64,000 nucleotides of DNA. Source: Cryptomeria japonica. Taxonomy: Eukaryota; Streptophyta; Pinopsida; Cupressales; Cupressaceae. Below, piece by piece: positions 35,381 through 47,366 of the stretch (position 1 is the first letter of the stretch; each line of letters opens with the position of its first letter). Where the stretch lies: NCBI RefSeq assembly GCF_030272615.1, contig NC_081414.1, positions 523,202,137 to 523,266,136 of the forward strand, written 5' to 3'. The translations under genes were made by a program, and so were the position numbers. The notes below the pieces were generated by a model. The model was not told the DNA's origin, searched no databases, and worked only from the letters and a program-made list of their open reading frames with translations.

Positions 35381-36626
35381 TGTTGAACAATAAATTTAAA
35401 ATTTTAAAATTTTCCTAAAGGTGTGAAAAGTTGGTGCAGAATTAGGAGATTGTTTATATTTTCCCCTTAGGAGGGTCATATGAAAAATATCTATGAAACT
35501 TAAAATGTTTCATCGATAATAAAAGATCATCGGCCAACATATTACATTGAACACCTCAAGAAGAGTCTCGCTGAAAGGAAAGTTTCAACGAAATGAAACA
35601 TAAAGTGTAGAGCCCTACGATGACTTCGGAGAAATATCTCTTTTGGTAGATGAAAGAAATGACTCATCGGTGCTCCAGTTTCATCGAAAAGCGGAAAATG
35701 AACAAAAAGTGACGTCGAAGAAGTTAAGCTACCGATGAAACCTAAAATGTCCATCGAAAGACAAACCCCATCGATAGCAATAGGGTTTCATCGATAAAGG
35801 AAAGGCATCGAAGAAGAAAGGGACTTCGGTGGGCCAGTATAAAGTTTCATCGAAGCATAAGACTCATCAAAAAACAATTTTGATGAAAGTCATGACAAAT
35901 TCATCGACAAAGATCTCATCAAAGAAAGGATGGTATCAAGGAAACTAAAATATGATTTTCGACAAGAGCCATTTACTGATGAAATAATATCAAAGAAACC
36001 AAATATATTCTCATCGATAGTGTTTTTCAATGAAAATGATACATCGAGGAAGCACTTGAGTCATTAGCCAAAGTTATGGTTGTATCGATGAAAATCTGAT
36101 ATTGAGCAGGGCCTGGAATAACTCAACGACATATATTTTTCACCGAAAGGAAGGATTTCCTAACAGGAAAATAGTATATCGATGAAAAGCGGTTTTCTTG
36201 ATACAAGGCTTTCATCGATCCCGAAAGAACATAAAATAAGTTGTGTCGAGGAAGATTGACTTTTGATGAGAGATTAAAGAGCTCCATCGAAGACAAAGGT
36301 TTCGATGAAAAGCTAATTCATAGTCACTTCAGCTGAACATTGGTTCTCGCGAAGGAATTAAAAGCTTAAGTTGAAGATGTCACATCTGCAATTAAGTTCA
36401 AACACTTGAGTGACCATTGCAAGCATAAAGACATTAACTATTGTGTCTGATACAAGTTGCTCACAAAATTGCAGCCAAATTGATCAAATTTTCATGAGAA
36501 CCAGATAATTGCCAAGATTCAGAAAGTTGCAGAAAGCTAGCTGAGGCTTGAAAGGAACAATCCAAGCTGACAGAAGAGGTTTAACAATTCTCCGAGTAAG
36601 TGTGATATCCTGTATTGATTGAAGTT

Positions 36627-39600
36627 ATGGAACCTTCATCATCTTCTAAAAAGAGTAGGAAAGGAAAAGAATTAGACCCTGAAGAAAAACCTAAATGACA
36701 AAAGAAAGAGGGTAGAGCTTGAGTTTAGGATTTGTCGGACCAATGTCCAAATTCCAGTGTAAGGTCCAAGAAAATAAAAAATGAGGAGGAAGGATTAGAA
36801 GATAGATTTGAACATCTGGGAGACATATGGACTGAGATCAGAGGACATGAGTTGTTTTTATTTGGTTACAAGAGAAGGGAAGCTCCTGAGCCCATAAGTA
36901 ACCTGTGGAAGAGGAACTTAGGGAAACTGGTGGTGCCGAATGTATTTGTAGATGTTGAATTAATGAAAGCCCTAACAGATACCTATAATCCAGAAACCAA
37001 GACCATATATGATTATCGAGGAAATCCTATGGTGGCAATCAACAAACAGACAATTGATATGGTGTTTGATTTAGACTGGGATGTAGAGGAGAAGATTGAC
37101 ATGCAGAAATTATCACAAGAGTTTTTCAATTTAGAGGACATCTATAGGAAATGGAGATTACCCATTCACCAGCCAAAGGTTGAAGGATCCATAGTTCCTT
37201 TCAGTACAGTTGACAAGGTGCCCTTTGATGTCAACCAATTCCATCCTTACTTCAAGAATACGTACTATGCGGCAGCCCAACTTTTAGGCTTAGAGGCTCA
37301 TCCTCTCATGGATATTGGGGTTATGGTTCTATGTGCTGACTTGCAATCAAAAGACCCTAGAGCATTTGATTATGCCACTTATGTTGCAGAAGCCCTAAAT
37401 CATGGTTTGGAAAAGTTAAAAGGAGACCTTGTAAATATTCATTTCTCCTTGTATTCTTTGTTGTTGCATGTTATTCTTTATTGTGGACAATAGTCCAATT
37501 TCTAGTCAGATGATTTTAGCATCAAAGCTTATGATAAAAGTGGTTTGAAGAAACCAGTCCAATTGTGGGTCTCCACATGGGACCAAAGATTTACAAACAA
37601 CCAATACTGGCACTTCCAAGAATACTTTTTAAAACCACTCAGTGCAGCCCTCGGACAACATAGAGACTATACTTTGTCCCCTGAGATCAAAAGATTCCTC
37701 AGACCGAAAGGTTTCTCTCCAGAGTCTCAGATTGATCATAACTGGGGTGATTGGTACTATCACCCTAATCATACAAAAATTAGAGTATTCAAGTATGAAG
37801 GGAAGCCATGCATGCTCCCAATTATAGTGCCAAACAGGGTGGCTAGTCTAGAGATTGTAAGACAATTGTCTGCTGTCAGTGCCAAACATCTCACAGATTT
37901 TGGTAAACAATCTATTATGCCAGGGCTACTAGTATTTTCTGATTTTATTGTTAAAAGTTCCAAAAGTTATCATTTAGTCCAGAGTAAGGTAGATTATTAT
38001 GGCATGACTCTGGGTAGTCCTAGAGAGAACTTTGATCCTGAGGGATATGTCAAAGCTGCAAGAACATCTCAGAAACTAAGGGCTGGAATACATGTGGCTC
38101 AAATGCCAGATGATTTAATCAAGAATCTTGAAAGGGAGGAAGCCAAGGCCTTGAGAGAAAGATTTGAGATGACTTGGGAAGCTTTCAAGTGGAAGAGAGT
38201 GCGGGGGAAAGTAGATGGAAATCTACTTGGAGATCTCCAAGATCCCTTGGAGGTAGCTAAAAAACTGCTTCAGCATGAGGCAAAAATTATGCATAGAGTG
38301 CGCCCACAATTTCTCCATTTTATCAAAACTGGGAGAGACAATGAGCCATTGGCTCACATGTCACCAAATTCAACTGCTAGTAGCATCCCTGCTGACTCAC
38401 CTAGAGAAGACTATCCCCCTAGCTTTCAGGTAGAAGTGGATATGGAAACTGGTGAATTCAATATCAGGGAAGTGGTTGATATCAGAATGACAGAGCATGA
38501 AGATTTTGTTGCAGAAGCAGGGTTCACTTCCTCAAAGGAATTCCTTTCTTTCTTATACCAGTACAAAGGGGCTCATGTGAGAAGAATTATGGCTGGGAAA
38601 CCAGAAGAAGAGCAGATGAAAAGGCTACAAGATGAGATTGATATTCTCATGAAGGATATGACTCCTGAAAAGGGGAGGAAGATGCTAAAAGAGGCTGGTG
38701 TCATTATCTTTTCAGGTTGGGACATGAATTCAGCACTTATGTTTGACAGATTCCTGAAGGAACAAGACCGGAAATAGCAAGTATTACCCCAAGAGGTAGA
38801 TAAATTGTTTACAAGTTCAGGATATGATCCTGATCAAAAGGCTCTGTTGCAATGGGCACTGGACCCAAAAGGGAAAAGGCCAATTATTATGGATACAGAA
38901 GAAACCTTTGGACATCTTATGGTCCTTCAGGTAGGGAAGACTGACCCTAGGGTCACAACAAAATTGAATCTAGATGTAGCCAGGCTAAATGTGGATCAGA
39001 TAGAGTTTTTGGTCAAGGAAAATATCACTTACAAGGGTTTATATGAAAAGACTAAAGATGAAAACCAGAGGCTACAAACAAGGATACTGCAGCATGAGAC
39101 AGGAACTCCGATAAGTGAATATACTACATATTCCACAGTTCGAAGCTTGGATGATATTTCAGATGCCTCATACTGGAAGTACAAAGCAGAAAAGGCTACC
39201 AAGCAGGTTGAAGATATGAAGCAAAAGATGTATAAGATGGTCAATGACATAATTGATCACAGATTCAAATCAATGATGCCTGTTGCGGAAAAGAATTGGT
39301 TTACATATACTAGAACTATAAAGGCTTTCGACCAGCATAAGCAGGTTGCATCCAGAGTCAAAGGGATCGCTGATGTCACACTAGAGGAGCAGGCAAAGAT
39401 TGATAATTTTGTAGGACCCCATGAAGAATTTGGGAGTATGCTGGAAAAAGAAATACAAACTTTGAATAAAGGGAATACCCCTAGGGTGCCCTCTTTTTAT
39501 AGAGAAAGTATATTGATTACCTTGGATCAGTGGAAAACAGAATTGGTGAATATCAAAGAGCAATCATTAAAGGAACTAAAAAAGAAAGAAGACCCGATAG

Positions 39601-39758
39601 CATTAGCGAATTACATCATGTCGGGATACAATATACAAGAGTTTGAAATGAAGAAGTTGGTTGACACTATCCAGCTTTACAAAGATGACAAATATACCAA
39701 ACACATGGGAATGTTTAGTCTTCTTGTGTTTAGATTAGTTAACAAACCATCGTCCTGA
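36627..39758 (+). pseudogene. LTR-encoded 1,043-codon protein of A, 3' LTR copy
   Basis: Starts at ATG 36627 and ends at TGA 39756, 3,132 nt like the 5' copy. It is the better copy: open from 36732 to 37493, 37545 to 38777 and 38805 to 39758. Remaining stops cluster at the start (around 36693, 36720, 36726), at 37491, 37503 and 38775. Those at 36720, 36726, 37503 and 38775 are also in the 5' LTR copy, so they existed before insertion. C-terminal coiled-coil-like segments EKATKQVEDMKQKMYKM and ELVNIKEQSLKELKKK are intact here. Unknown function; nuclear localisation is suggested only by the basic N terminus. Confidence 0.72.
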
Positions 39759-40247
39759 TTAATGTATAAACAAAAGGACACGTCTCTTGTCATGACCCTT
39801 TGTTTACATATATAAAGCGAAGGATTTTTGTATGAAAACATAATGAAAGGATATGTTTAGATAGAAACACGGCTTTGGAGATAATCAATTGTAATCAAAG
39901 ATTGAAGAATCAATACGAGATCAAATCTTTGTTCCTATTCCTAATTTGCAGAGTATTCTTCTTTGTGGCATTTGTGTCTGATATTATCATAATAGATAAG
40001 ATTGTTTATATTCTTCCAGTAAAGTACTCATTCTATGTTATTTCTAATTGAATTAAAAGATTTATTTGTCGATTGTAATCGTTCCTGATAATTCTTTCTT
40101 GTGTGGTCTCATAAGGTTTGGGTTAGATGCACACAAGCAATTTTATAATACAAATGATTAACTGAGCTCATAAGGAAATAACAATTGACAGACCTCTAAG
40201 GGATAGGTTTAATCATTGTCTCATACAACATATATTAAGTCCATAAA
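39759..40247 (+). other. Non-coding part of the A 3' LTR before D
   Basis: Matches 27708-28190, AT-rich, no reading frame. Confidence 0.8.
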
Positions 40248-40252
40248 GAAGC
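40248..40252. repeat. Target site duplication of D, left copy
   Basis: GAAGC here, GAAGA at 49030-49034. The uninterrupted A 5' LTR has AAAGAAGCAACT at about 28180, so the right copy carries the mutation. Confidence 0.75.
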
Positions 40253-40773
40253 TATAGTGTCGTAAATTGTACGCACTTGCTGGGGTGGTACAATTTCACA
40301 CCTAGTTTAGCACCCGCCTTGGCGCATTTTACATTTTGCATTGCATTTCCCCTTTAGCACTTAATTAATTAAAGTAATTAGGTCTAAGGTCCTATTTCAT
40401 CATCTTCCATATCATAAAGTTGGGCCCTTTTTATTAAAGTGTGCGCCTTTCATTTTATTCCTCCAATACATCATTTAATCAAAAACCCTAATTGGGTCCT
40501 ATTTTGAACTTGGGGGCTTGATTTCGGGGGTCAAAACATCTCGAAATCACCTGTAACTTCGGGATTCTCTCTAAAATCATCATATCCGATGGCCCTAAAA
40601 ATTTGGTGAAAATTTGTCGAGACCATGGCACCCGGAGTGCACACGGTCCCGGACATTTTTTCCGAAATTTAAGGAGCACAATCCAATCATAAAATAAAGC
40701 TTAACCCCAAGAAATTGGCAGGAGATTCAATCTCTAGGTCGGCCAAAAGTTGAAATTAAGACCTAGGGTTTCA

Positions 40774-40780
40774 TATATAA
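40774..40780 (+). promoter_or_regulatory. TATA box of the D LTR
   Basis: TATATAA followed by GAGCTCTC, conserved at 47888-47894 in the 3' LTR. A plausible core promoter. Confidence 0.6.
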
Positions 40781-41392
40781 GAGCTCTCTTTCTTCATTTG
40801 AAAGGATCAGAATTTTGGTTTAAGGGACCTTCTATGCAGCGAAAGAGCAGATCTTTGAAGACTTCAACAACATTCAACATCCACCCATCAAGCATTCATC
40901 AATTTCATTCATCCATTTTGGGCTTTGAAGACATTGAAGAGCAATAGGGGATCACCGACTGAAGATTGGCTTGTACCCCTCCCTTCGGGTTGGGTATGCT
41001 TTCATGTTGTTTTCATGTCTTTGCATAAGCCTCATTATATCATTTGTATTCATGCTTTAGATCACTTTGCATCTTGATTTAGAGCATTTAAATTATCATT
41101 TACAAGCAATTAGGGTTTACTTTCTAGGTTGCTCTAGTTTGCTTACTTGCATTTTAGGATCTTGCGCACACACAAGGTCTGCACACACATTACTTTTACA
41201 ATACAACTTGGCTATTCGTGGAGGTGGAAATCACCAAAGTAGGGGTTTGACTAAGGCAAAACCCTATATAGCCGCCCACCATACCTTTTCAGATATAAGT
41301 GCAGGTTTCAGGATTCGGACGACGCCGCAAGTTGCAGATCCGACAGAAGCAGAAGGAGACTGAACTTCACACCAAATTTTAGAGCAAAAGAC

Positions 41393-41485
41393 AAGGATAG
41401 GGGCATGGGGCGCCCTGGTCCTACCAGGACAGGGGCACTAGGCACCCTGGTCCTTGGGACAGGGGTGCTGGGCGCCCTGGTCCTT
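41393..41485 (+). repeat. GC-rich minisatellite in the D 5' LTR
   Basis: Three units of 30-33 bp sharing ACAGGGGC, GGGCGCCC and CTGGTCC, in AT-rich surroundings. Same array at 48508-48600 in the 3' LTR. The palindromic GGGCGCCC could fold. Small frames across it are compositional. Confidence 0.8.
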
Positions 41486-41918
41486 CTGTCAGACAGCATT
41501 TCTTACAGTTTTCTAGGTGGTAAAATAGCAGTTTCAGGTGTAGTTTCAGGAGCAGAATCAGGACACTGGCGCCCGTGCCCCCGTCCGAAACATTTTCACT
41601 CAGATTTTAACTCCAGATATGCATCTGCATTCTTGTCTTGTCCTTGTGTTTGCAGCTTTCCATTGTTTAACTTCAATTCTGCAATTTTGTTATTAGTTCA
41701 TACTTGCACTATGAGGTTAGGAATTGAACTTGCATCATTCTATCTATCATTTGCAATGAAGGAATAGAAATCCTAATAGGTAGCCCATGGCTCTCTCTTC
41801 CACAAAAAGAAGTAGCCAATTGTGTGATACCTCTAGGCTCTTTCGTATTCCACAAGTGTGTGATTGAAAGTGAGATTAGGGCATGTTTGCTTAGTGTCAC
41901 TTTTTCCCCCACACATTT

Positions 41919-41934
41919 TGGTGAACCCGACATG
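41919..41934 (+). promoter_or_regulatory. D primer binding site
   Basis: TGGTGAACCCGACATG, three bases after the LTR end. It starts with TGG as expected for a tRNA CCA end; I cannot name the tRNA. Confidence 0.6.
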
Positions 41935-42249
41935 AATTCCAATCTTCTCTAATTCTGATTTATGTTTTCAAATTTGAGTTTTTATGCTATTTCAAATTCA
42001 AATTTATATTTACAAGTTTTAATTTCTTGCAAGATTCAAAAAGTTAGAGGAAATTTTTGCTAAAACCCTAATTTTGTTGAACTTGTGGATAGCTTAATTG
42101 GGATCAATAATTTCAAATTGGATTTAGGAACTCATTTGAATCATAAATTTCATTTTCTAAATCTACATTCTAAGTGCTTGCATTGGTTAAAATTAAACAT
42201 TTCCTTCTATTTTGCATGTGTTATCATTTGAAAGAGGAAAATTGTTGTC

Positions 42250-44174
42250 ATGATGCATTCATTTCATAGATGTGATAATGGGTTAGCTTCCCTTGTTTCA
42301 ATTTTTCCTTCTCCTAAAGAACCTCCCCCCATCTATAACAACATTTTAGTGCCTAAAAGAGTTGCTACCAATCTCTTTGAGACTCTCCCATGCTCTAAGG
42401 ATGAAGACTTTAAGAGTGATCTTGACAATTCTCCTAAAATGTGCCCTTCCTATTTAGCTATCCTAGAGAAAGAGAATGATATCATAAATGCCTATCTTAA
42501 TGTTACTTCACCTTCCCTACATGATGCCTCTCTAAGTGAAAAGGTATTGATGGACATTGACTTATTTTCTCCTAAAGTTGGTCCTTCCAATGGGGGCATG
42601 TTAGTGCAACAAGAGGTTATGAACACTTCTTTCAAAGATCTCCTTCCTAAGCATGAATCTTTGGAGAAATATGTTCATGTTCCTCCTAAAAAACACTCCC
42701 TTCATGAGGATCCTTTTGTGCAAGAAGATGACATTATCCCTACATTTCCTATTGATGGCATTTCCTTTTCCAACAAAATTCCCACTAGAGATGATGAATT
42801 AATGATAAATGCTTACCCTTCTCCTAAAGTTTGTCTTACCCATAAGCATCCCTTAGAGAAAGAAGATGAAATAATAAGCAATTTCCTTAATTCTCTCTCC
42901 CCTAAAGATCATATTGAACATAATTTGAGGAAAGAGGATGAGTTTAACACATCTATTGATGCTCTCTCTCCTAAGAATGAGGAATTAATAAACAATGTTA
43001 TCTCCTCTCCCGAAATTGACAATACTTCAAACATTCCTTTCAACAACCTCACTATTTGGATGAACCATTAGAAGAATGTGTAGATTATTCTCTTCCCCAT
43101 GAGAGAACCCTAGCCAAAGGGGATGAAATCAAGATTGAAAACTCCCTTGATAGTTTCTCACCTTCCTTGAATCTCAATTATTCTCCCTCTAAAAATAAAG
43201 CATCTCCCTCTCCTCAACTTGGTTCTACTCATAAGGATACCCTAGTTCAAACCAAGATGGTTAACATATCTTTCAAAGATCTCCCTCTCAAAAGTGAGAC
43301 TTTAGAGAGTAATGTTGATCCTTCTCCTAGAGAGTTTATTCCCCATGTAGACCCTTTGATGATAGAGGATGATCTGACCTTTCCTAGTATTACTCTTCCT
43401 ACTAGAACATCAATGCCTACCCCTTGTCTCTCTCCTAAAATTGATTTAATCCATGATAAGATTTTAGTGCAAGAGAAGACTATCAAAAATTCTTCCTACA
43501 CTTTTGTTCATTCCTCTAAATTATCCTCAATCAATTTGATACATGTGAATGAAACACCTAACAAACCTCTCTTCACTGTCCAAGGTGCTTGTCCTTCTCA
43601 AAATTCTCAACCTTTAAATAAGCCTATCTTAGTGGTTCAAGGTGGTTATTCTAATGATTCTTTTTGCACTCCTAAGAAACCTATTATTACTATGCAAGGA
43701 GGTTATTCTACTAAAAGCCCTTATGAGTATGCTAAGCAACTGACTAGAGAGAGTTATAATGTGGTTGCTCATACCTATAACACAAGAAACAATAGGCAAC
43801 CTAATCCTCCTCTAGTTATCCCAACTTTGCTTCCTCCTTCCCAACCCATTCTTCCTCAAGCTCCTCATATTTCACAAATGCTTAGTAAGGACTATGATCT
43901 CATAGAACAACTTAAAGCTACCCCTGCTAAGATATCCCTTTGGGATTTGATCCAAACTTCTTTTGCTCATCATGGAATGTTACAAGATGCCTTGAAAGAT
44001 TTGAATGTTCCTCCACCTAATACATCTAGTAATATAGTGTCTTTGGTTAACTCTGTGATGAATCCTAAAGCTCAAATTGTGTTTACTCAAGATGAGTTGC
44101 CTACTAGTGAAATTCAACATCAATATGATCCCTTGATGATTGTGGTTATCATAAATAACACTGCTATAAGATGA
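42250..44174 (+). pseudogene. D gag-like frame with repeated Ser-Pro-Lys motifs
   Basis: ATG 42250 starts a ~640-codon frame rich in S-P-K (PKVGPSNGG, SPKDHIEH, SPEIDNTS) spaced every 20-40 residues, with many acidic residues. A 1-nt shift near 43060 separates 42250-43071 from 43056-44174. The C-terminal part, around LKATPAKISLWDLI and VFTQDELPTS, is the usual pre-protease region of Tat-type gypsy elements. No CCHC knuckle is visible. It ends at TGA 44172, but the protease continues in the same frame. Confidence 0.75.
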
Positions 44175-44640
44175 ACACTAGTAGATAATGGTTCTAGCCT
44201 TAATGTGTGTAGCATTAATCTATTGCATAAGATGAATGTGGATACATCCCTTATTGAGCCTGACTCTCATCCCATTTGAGGCTTTGATAATGTGGCTAAG
44301 TCTTCATTAGGTATTATCACCTTACCCATCACAGTGGGACCTGTTACTTTGCCTACTCCTATCCATGTTATGTCGGAAAATCTAACATACAACTTGTTAT
44401 TAGGGAGACCTTGGATTCATAGTATGCAAGCTGTCCCCTCTACATTGCATAGACAAGTTAAATTTATTTATAATAATAAGACATATACCTTGATAGGTGA
44501 TACTAATTTTCAAGCTTGTTTGCAAACATCTACTTCCAAAGGGAGTTCTTCTAAGCCTTTCTCTTCTAGTGATGACTCATTAAACAAGATACCTATGGAT
44601 GAATCATCACCCTCTGATAATCAAAATTCTTTGGATGAGT
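44175..44640 (+). pseudogene. D protease
   Basis: Retropepsin in frame after TGA 44172. Catalytic motif LVDNGSSLNVC with Asp at 44184 (DNG rather than DTG, as in plant Tat proteases), then LPITVGP, and LLLGRPWIHSMQAVPSTLH, the flap and C-terminal signature. A second TGA lies near 44278. Confidence 0.9.
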
Positions 44641-45476
44641 CTGAAGTTCCTGAAGAAGATTCTTCTCAACTTGAATCTACACATGAAAAGGCTTTTGATC
44701 CTGAGAAGGTTCTCGTAGAAGATGATTGGGGATCTCTTGATTTCAATCCCACCTTTGTAGGTGAGTATAGGGTTCCTCCTAGAGAGCTTAAAGTTAAAAA
44801 GAAGGAAGAAACTAGAGATCAATCAGTCTTACCTGAACCTATGAGAAATAATTTTGTGGCTGCTTCTCAAACTTCTTCTCCTCACACCTCTAATTTTGAA
44901 GAATTTGATTCTTTGTCTTATGAAAAACCACCTTTTCTTTCTGAAATGGCTAATCGTTACGGTCATGGTTTTCATATTTTGGCTAAGAGTGGCTATAGTG
45001 GAAATGGTTGTGGCGCAAATGAACAAGGAATTAAAGTTCCTTTAGAACATAACATGCATGAATATTCATTTGGACTTGGATATAATCTTTCTAAGCCCAC
45101 CAAAGCATCTAAAAGACCATCTCTCAATGTGAATGCTATATTTAGTAGTGATGATGATCTCACTTCAACTAAATCATCTTCTACTTCTATCAACTCTCAT
45201 TCCCCTCATAAGGAAATCTTGGTGATGAACAAATCTCTTTATGACTCCCCTCAAATTTCTAAATCCAATTATGAATCTTTATCTCCTATTCATCGTAAAG
45301 TCCTTTCCTCCAGGGATAAGGCTCTAATAAATTACACTCATCCCTCTTCTAAGATTTCTTGTGACTTTTCTTCTTCAATTTTTATCACTTTATACATGTT
45401 TTTGATCTCACTTATAGTTGAGCATTTAGCATGTCATATTCAAATACCTCATCCAATCTATCATTTTTTTAAATAA
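44641..45476 (+). pseudogene. D G-patch domain and C-terminal tail
   Basis: In frame with the protease. A G-patch-like stretch at about 44950-45105 includes HILAKSGYSGNGCGANEQG and GLGYNLSK, with the glycine spacing of G-patch RNA-binding domains, which some retroviral and plant proteases carry at their C terminus. A Ser-rich tail ends at TAA 45474. No RT follows. Confidence 0.75.
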
Positions 45477-46478
45477 CATTAATGGCTATTATGTTTCTCA
45501 TCATTATGTGACATTGGTAGCTCATTTACTGGGGGCTCATTGTCATTCATGATGGTACAATTTCAAGTGCAATCATATTTTTGAAGCAACATAATAGCCT
45601 AATTTTCTATGTTATCTCTTGTTCCTATGGGGACAAGAGTGATTTCATACATCTCTTCTTTTTATGGTTAAAATTTCCCTTTGGGGTAATAGTGTGTAAA
45701 TATTGATCATCTTTTCTTTAGAATCCTCTTTTCCTAGATATGGGAGAAGATGTGTATTCTCTTTCTTATCCTACCCACTTCTTGTGAGGAGCATTTTACA
45801 TACACTAATGTCTTGCTTGCATGAACTCATGTGAGTATGTAGTACATTTTGCTTATGTCTAAATCTCTCCCTAGAAGATTGTGTAAGTCCTTCTCATTGT
45901 CCTTGTCCTTGGGAGGCAATGATCTTTCCTTATTTTTATCTAAGGATCCACTTTTTTCCTATTTCGTGGATGGTGTGAACTTTATTACTTGATGTTATTC
46001 CTTGTATGCATTTGTTGTTGTTTGTTCAGGGATTCTCTCTTACAAGAGGTGTAAGTCCTTGACTACAACCTCTTTTGCACTTGGTAAAATACATCCATAA
46101 TGAATTCACTCTCCCAATTGGGTTAAAAATAGCGTCATCCTTCATTAAGAATCACTTTCACCTCGCAAAAGAAGGAAGTATTGCATTCTTATTCTCTTCT
46201 TTGTCTTATTCTAGAAGATGTTATATTTGTCTAAGACAATTCCTCTCGGGGATAGGTGTCTTTTGTACAAAGATCTCTTCTCCTCTAAGGATCTCCTTTA
46301 CACATACTACAAGATATCCCTTTTCAACTATCTTATCCTTGCTTAAAGAGTGCAAAACTCTCTTGCTTGGATCTATGACATTGTTGCATTTTTGGGGTAT
46401 CTTCTTTTGTGATGAAGGTAGGTATCCTTGTTCTACTTTTCTTATGACATAAACATTACACTTTTTGAGCAATGGGTC

Positions 46479-46590
46479 ATTCTCGGAACCAGAGCACAAA
46501 CTCTTAGAGTGAGATGTCTCCATTTTTCTTTTATGCAAGGTGATTATTCTCAGAACCAGAGCACAGACTCTTAGAGCGAGATGTCACACT
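46479..46590 (+). repeat. Tandem repeat in D, 67-bp period
   Basis: Two copies of a block beginning TCTC[GA]GAACCAGAGCACA and including CTCTTAGAG and GAGATGTC, at 46481 and 46548. Confidence 0.75.
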
Positions 46591-46730
46591 TTTGTACTAT
46601 ACATATACAGGTTGTAGCATACTCGGACATAGACTCCTATGAGGTGCTTCTAACCTCACTTACACACAAATGCACGAGGTTGAGTGGAACTAGTGGCATA
46701 AGGCTAGACTTTCTCACTCTCCTCCCTTAC

Positions 46731-46855
46731 ATGGATCACCTAGACAGAGTCTAGGGGCTAGTTTTCCATGTCCTTTTCCCATGGATCACCTAGACAAGAT
46801 CTAGGGGCGAGAAGTCCATGTTTTCTCTCTCACTATTCTTCTCATGGATCACCAA
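46731..46855 (+). repeat. Tandem repeat in D with inverted core
   Basis: ATGGATCACC recurs at 46731, 46781 and 46843. In the first copy it is followed by CCTAGACAGAGTCTAGG, a 7-bp stem with a 3-base loop. Confidence 0.75.
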
Positions 46856-47123
46856 TGTGTGTATTCATGCTTTTTTCCTTTCTTTTCTTTTGTTTGCATT
46901 TTGTTTCCATTTACATCCTTCATCTTGTGTTAGAGAACTCTCAAATCCTCACACTCTTTGTTGTGTTGGAATTGAGATTTAGTCCTCTTTCTTACCAAAT
47001 GATTCTCCATTAGTTTTTTGATCTCATATCAAATCTTCTTGTGAGCATTTGTCATCAATATTCTTTAACAATTCGAAGTGGTAAACATGATACCCTGTTT
47101 CAACTCACTAAAATTAGCAAGCC

Positions 47124-47366
47124 GAAACAGGGGGGGGCATATAGCTACCCTCGAATTTTCATCACCTTCCTTAGTAAGAATTAGGTGATTTTGTGATCTA
47201 ACATGTGGTTTTTTAGGTTGTGGTTCTTAACTGAGTACTGCAGATGCCACTGGGGGCTTCATCTGACAACTTATGGATATATCCTTTTTCAAATAATGTT
47301 TACTTTTCTGTACTTTAGCTTGCATATGCACATAGTGTTCATATGACCGCTAAAGTGCGGGCTAAA
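47124..47366 (+). other. D purine tract displaced from its 3' LTR
   Basis: GAAACAGGGGGGGG ends at about 47137, but the LTR starts at 47367, some 230 bp on. The sequence just before the LTR is GTGCGGGCTAAA, not a clear polypurine tract. Confidence 0.6.

Larger units (their letters stand above)
40253..41915 (+). repeat. D 5' LTR
   Basis: TATAGTGTCG to CCACACA. TATA box at 40774-40780 and a GC-rich minisatellite at 41393-41485. Confidence 0.93.
45477..47123 (+). other. D non-coding internal region where RT and integrase would be
   Basis: 1.65 kb without protein-like frames. It carries short tandem repeats at 46480-46590 and 46731-46855. Confidence 0.7.

Noticed and set aside
24576-39758. LTR-encoded protein as a captured host gene
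   Set aside because: I recognise no host protein family, and relatives occur in two different element families, so an element-borne gene is the simpler reading. Not excluded.
44607-45193. Minus-strand frames opposite the D protease/G-patch
   Set aside because: Shadow frames of the real plus-strand coding region.
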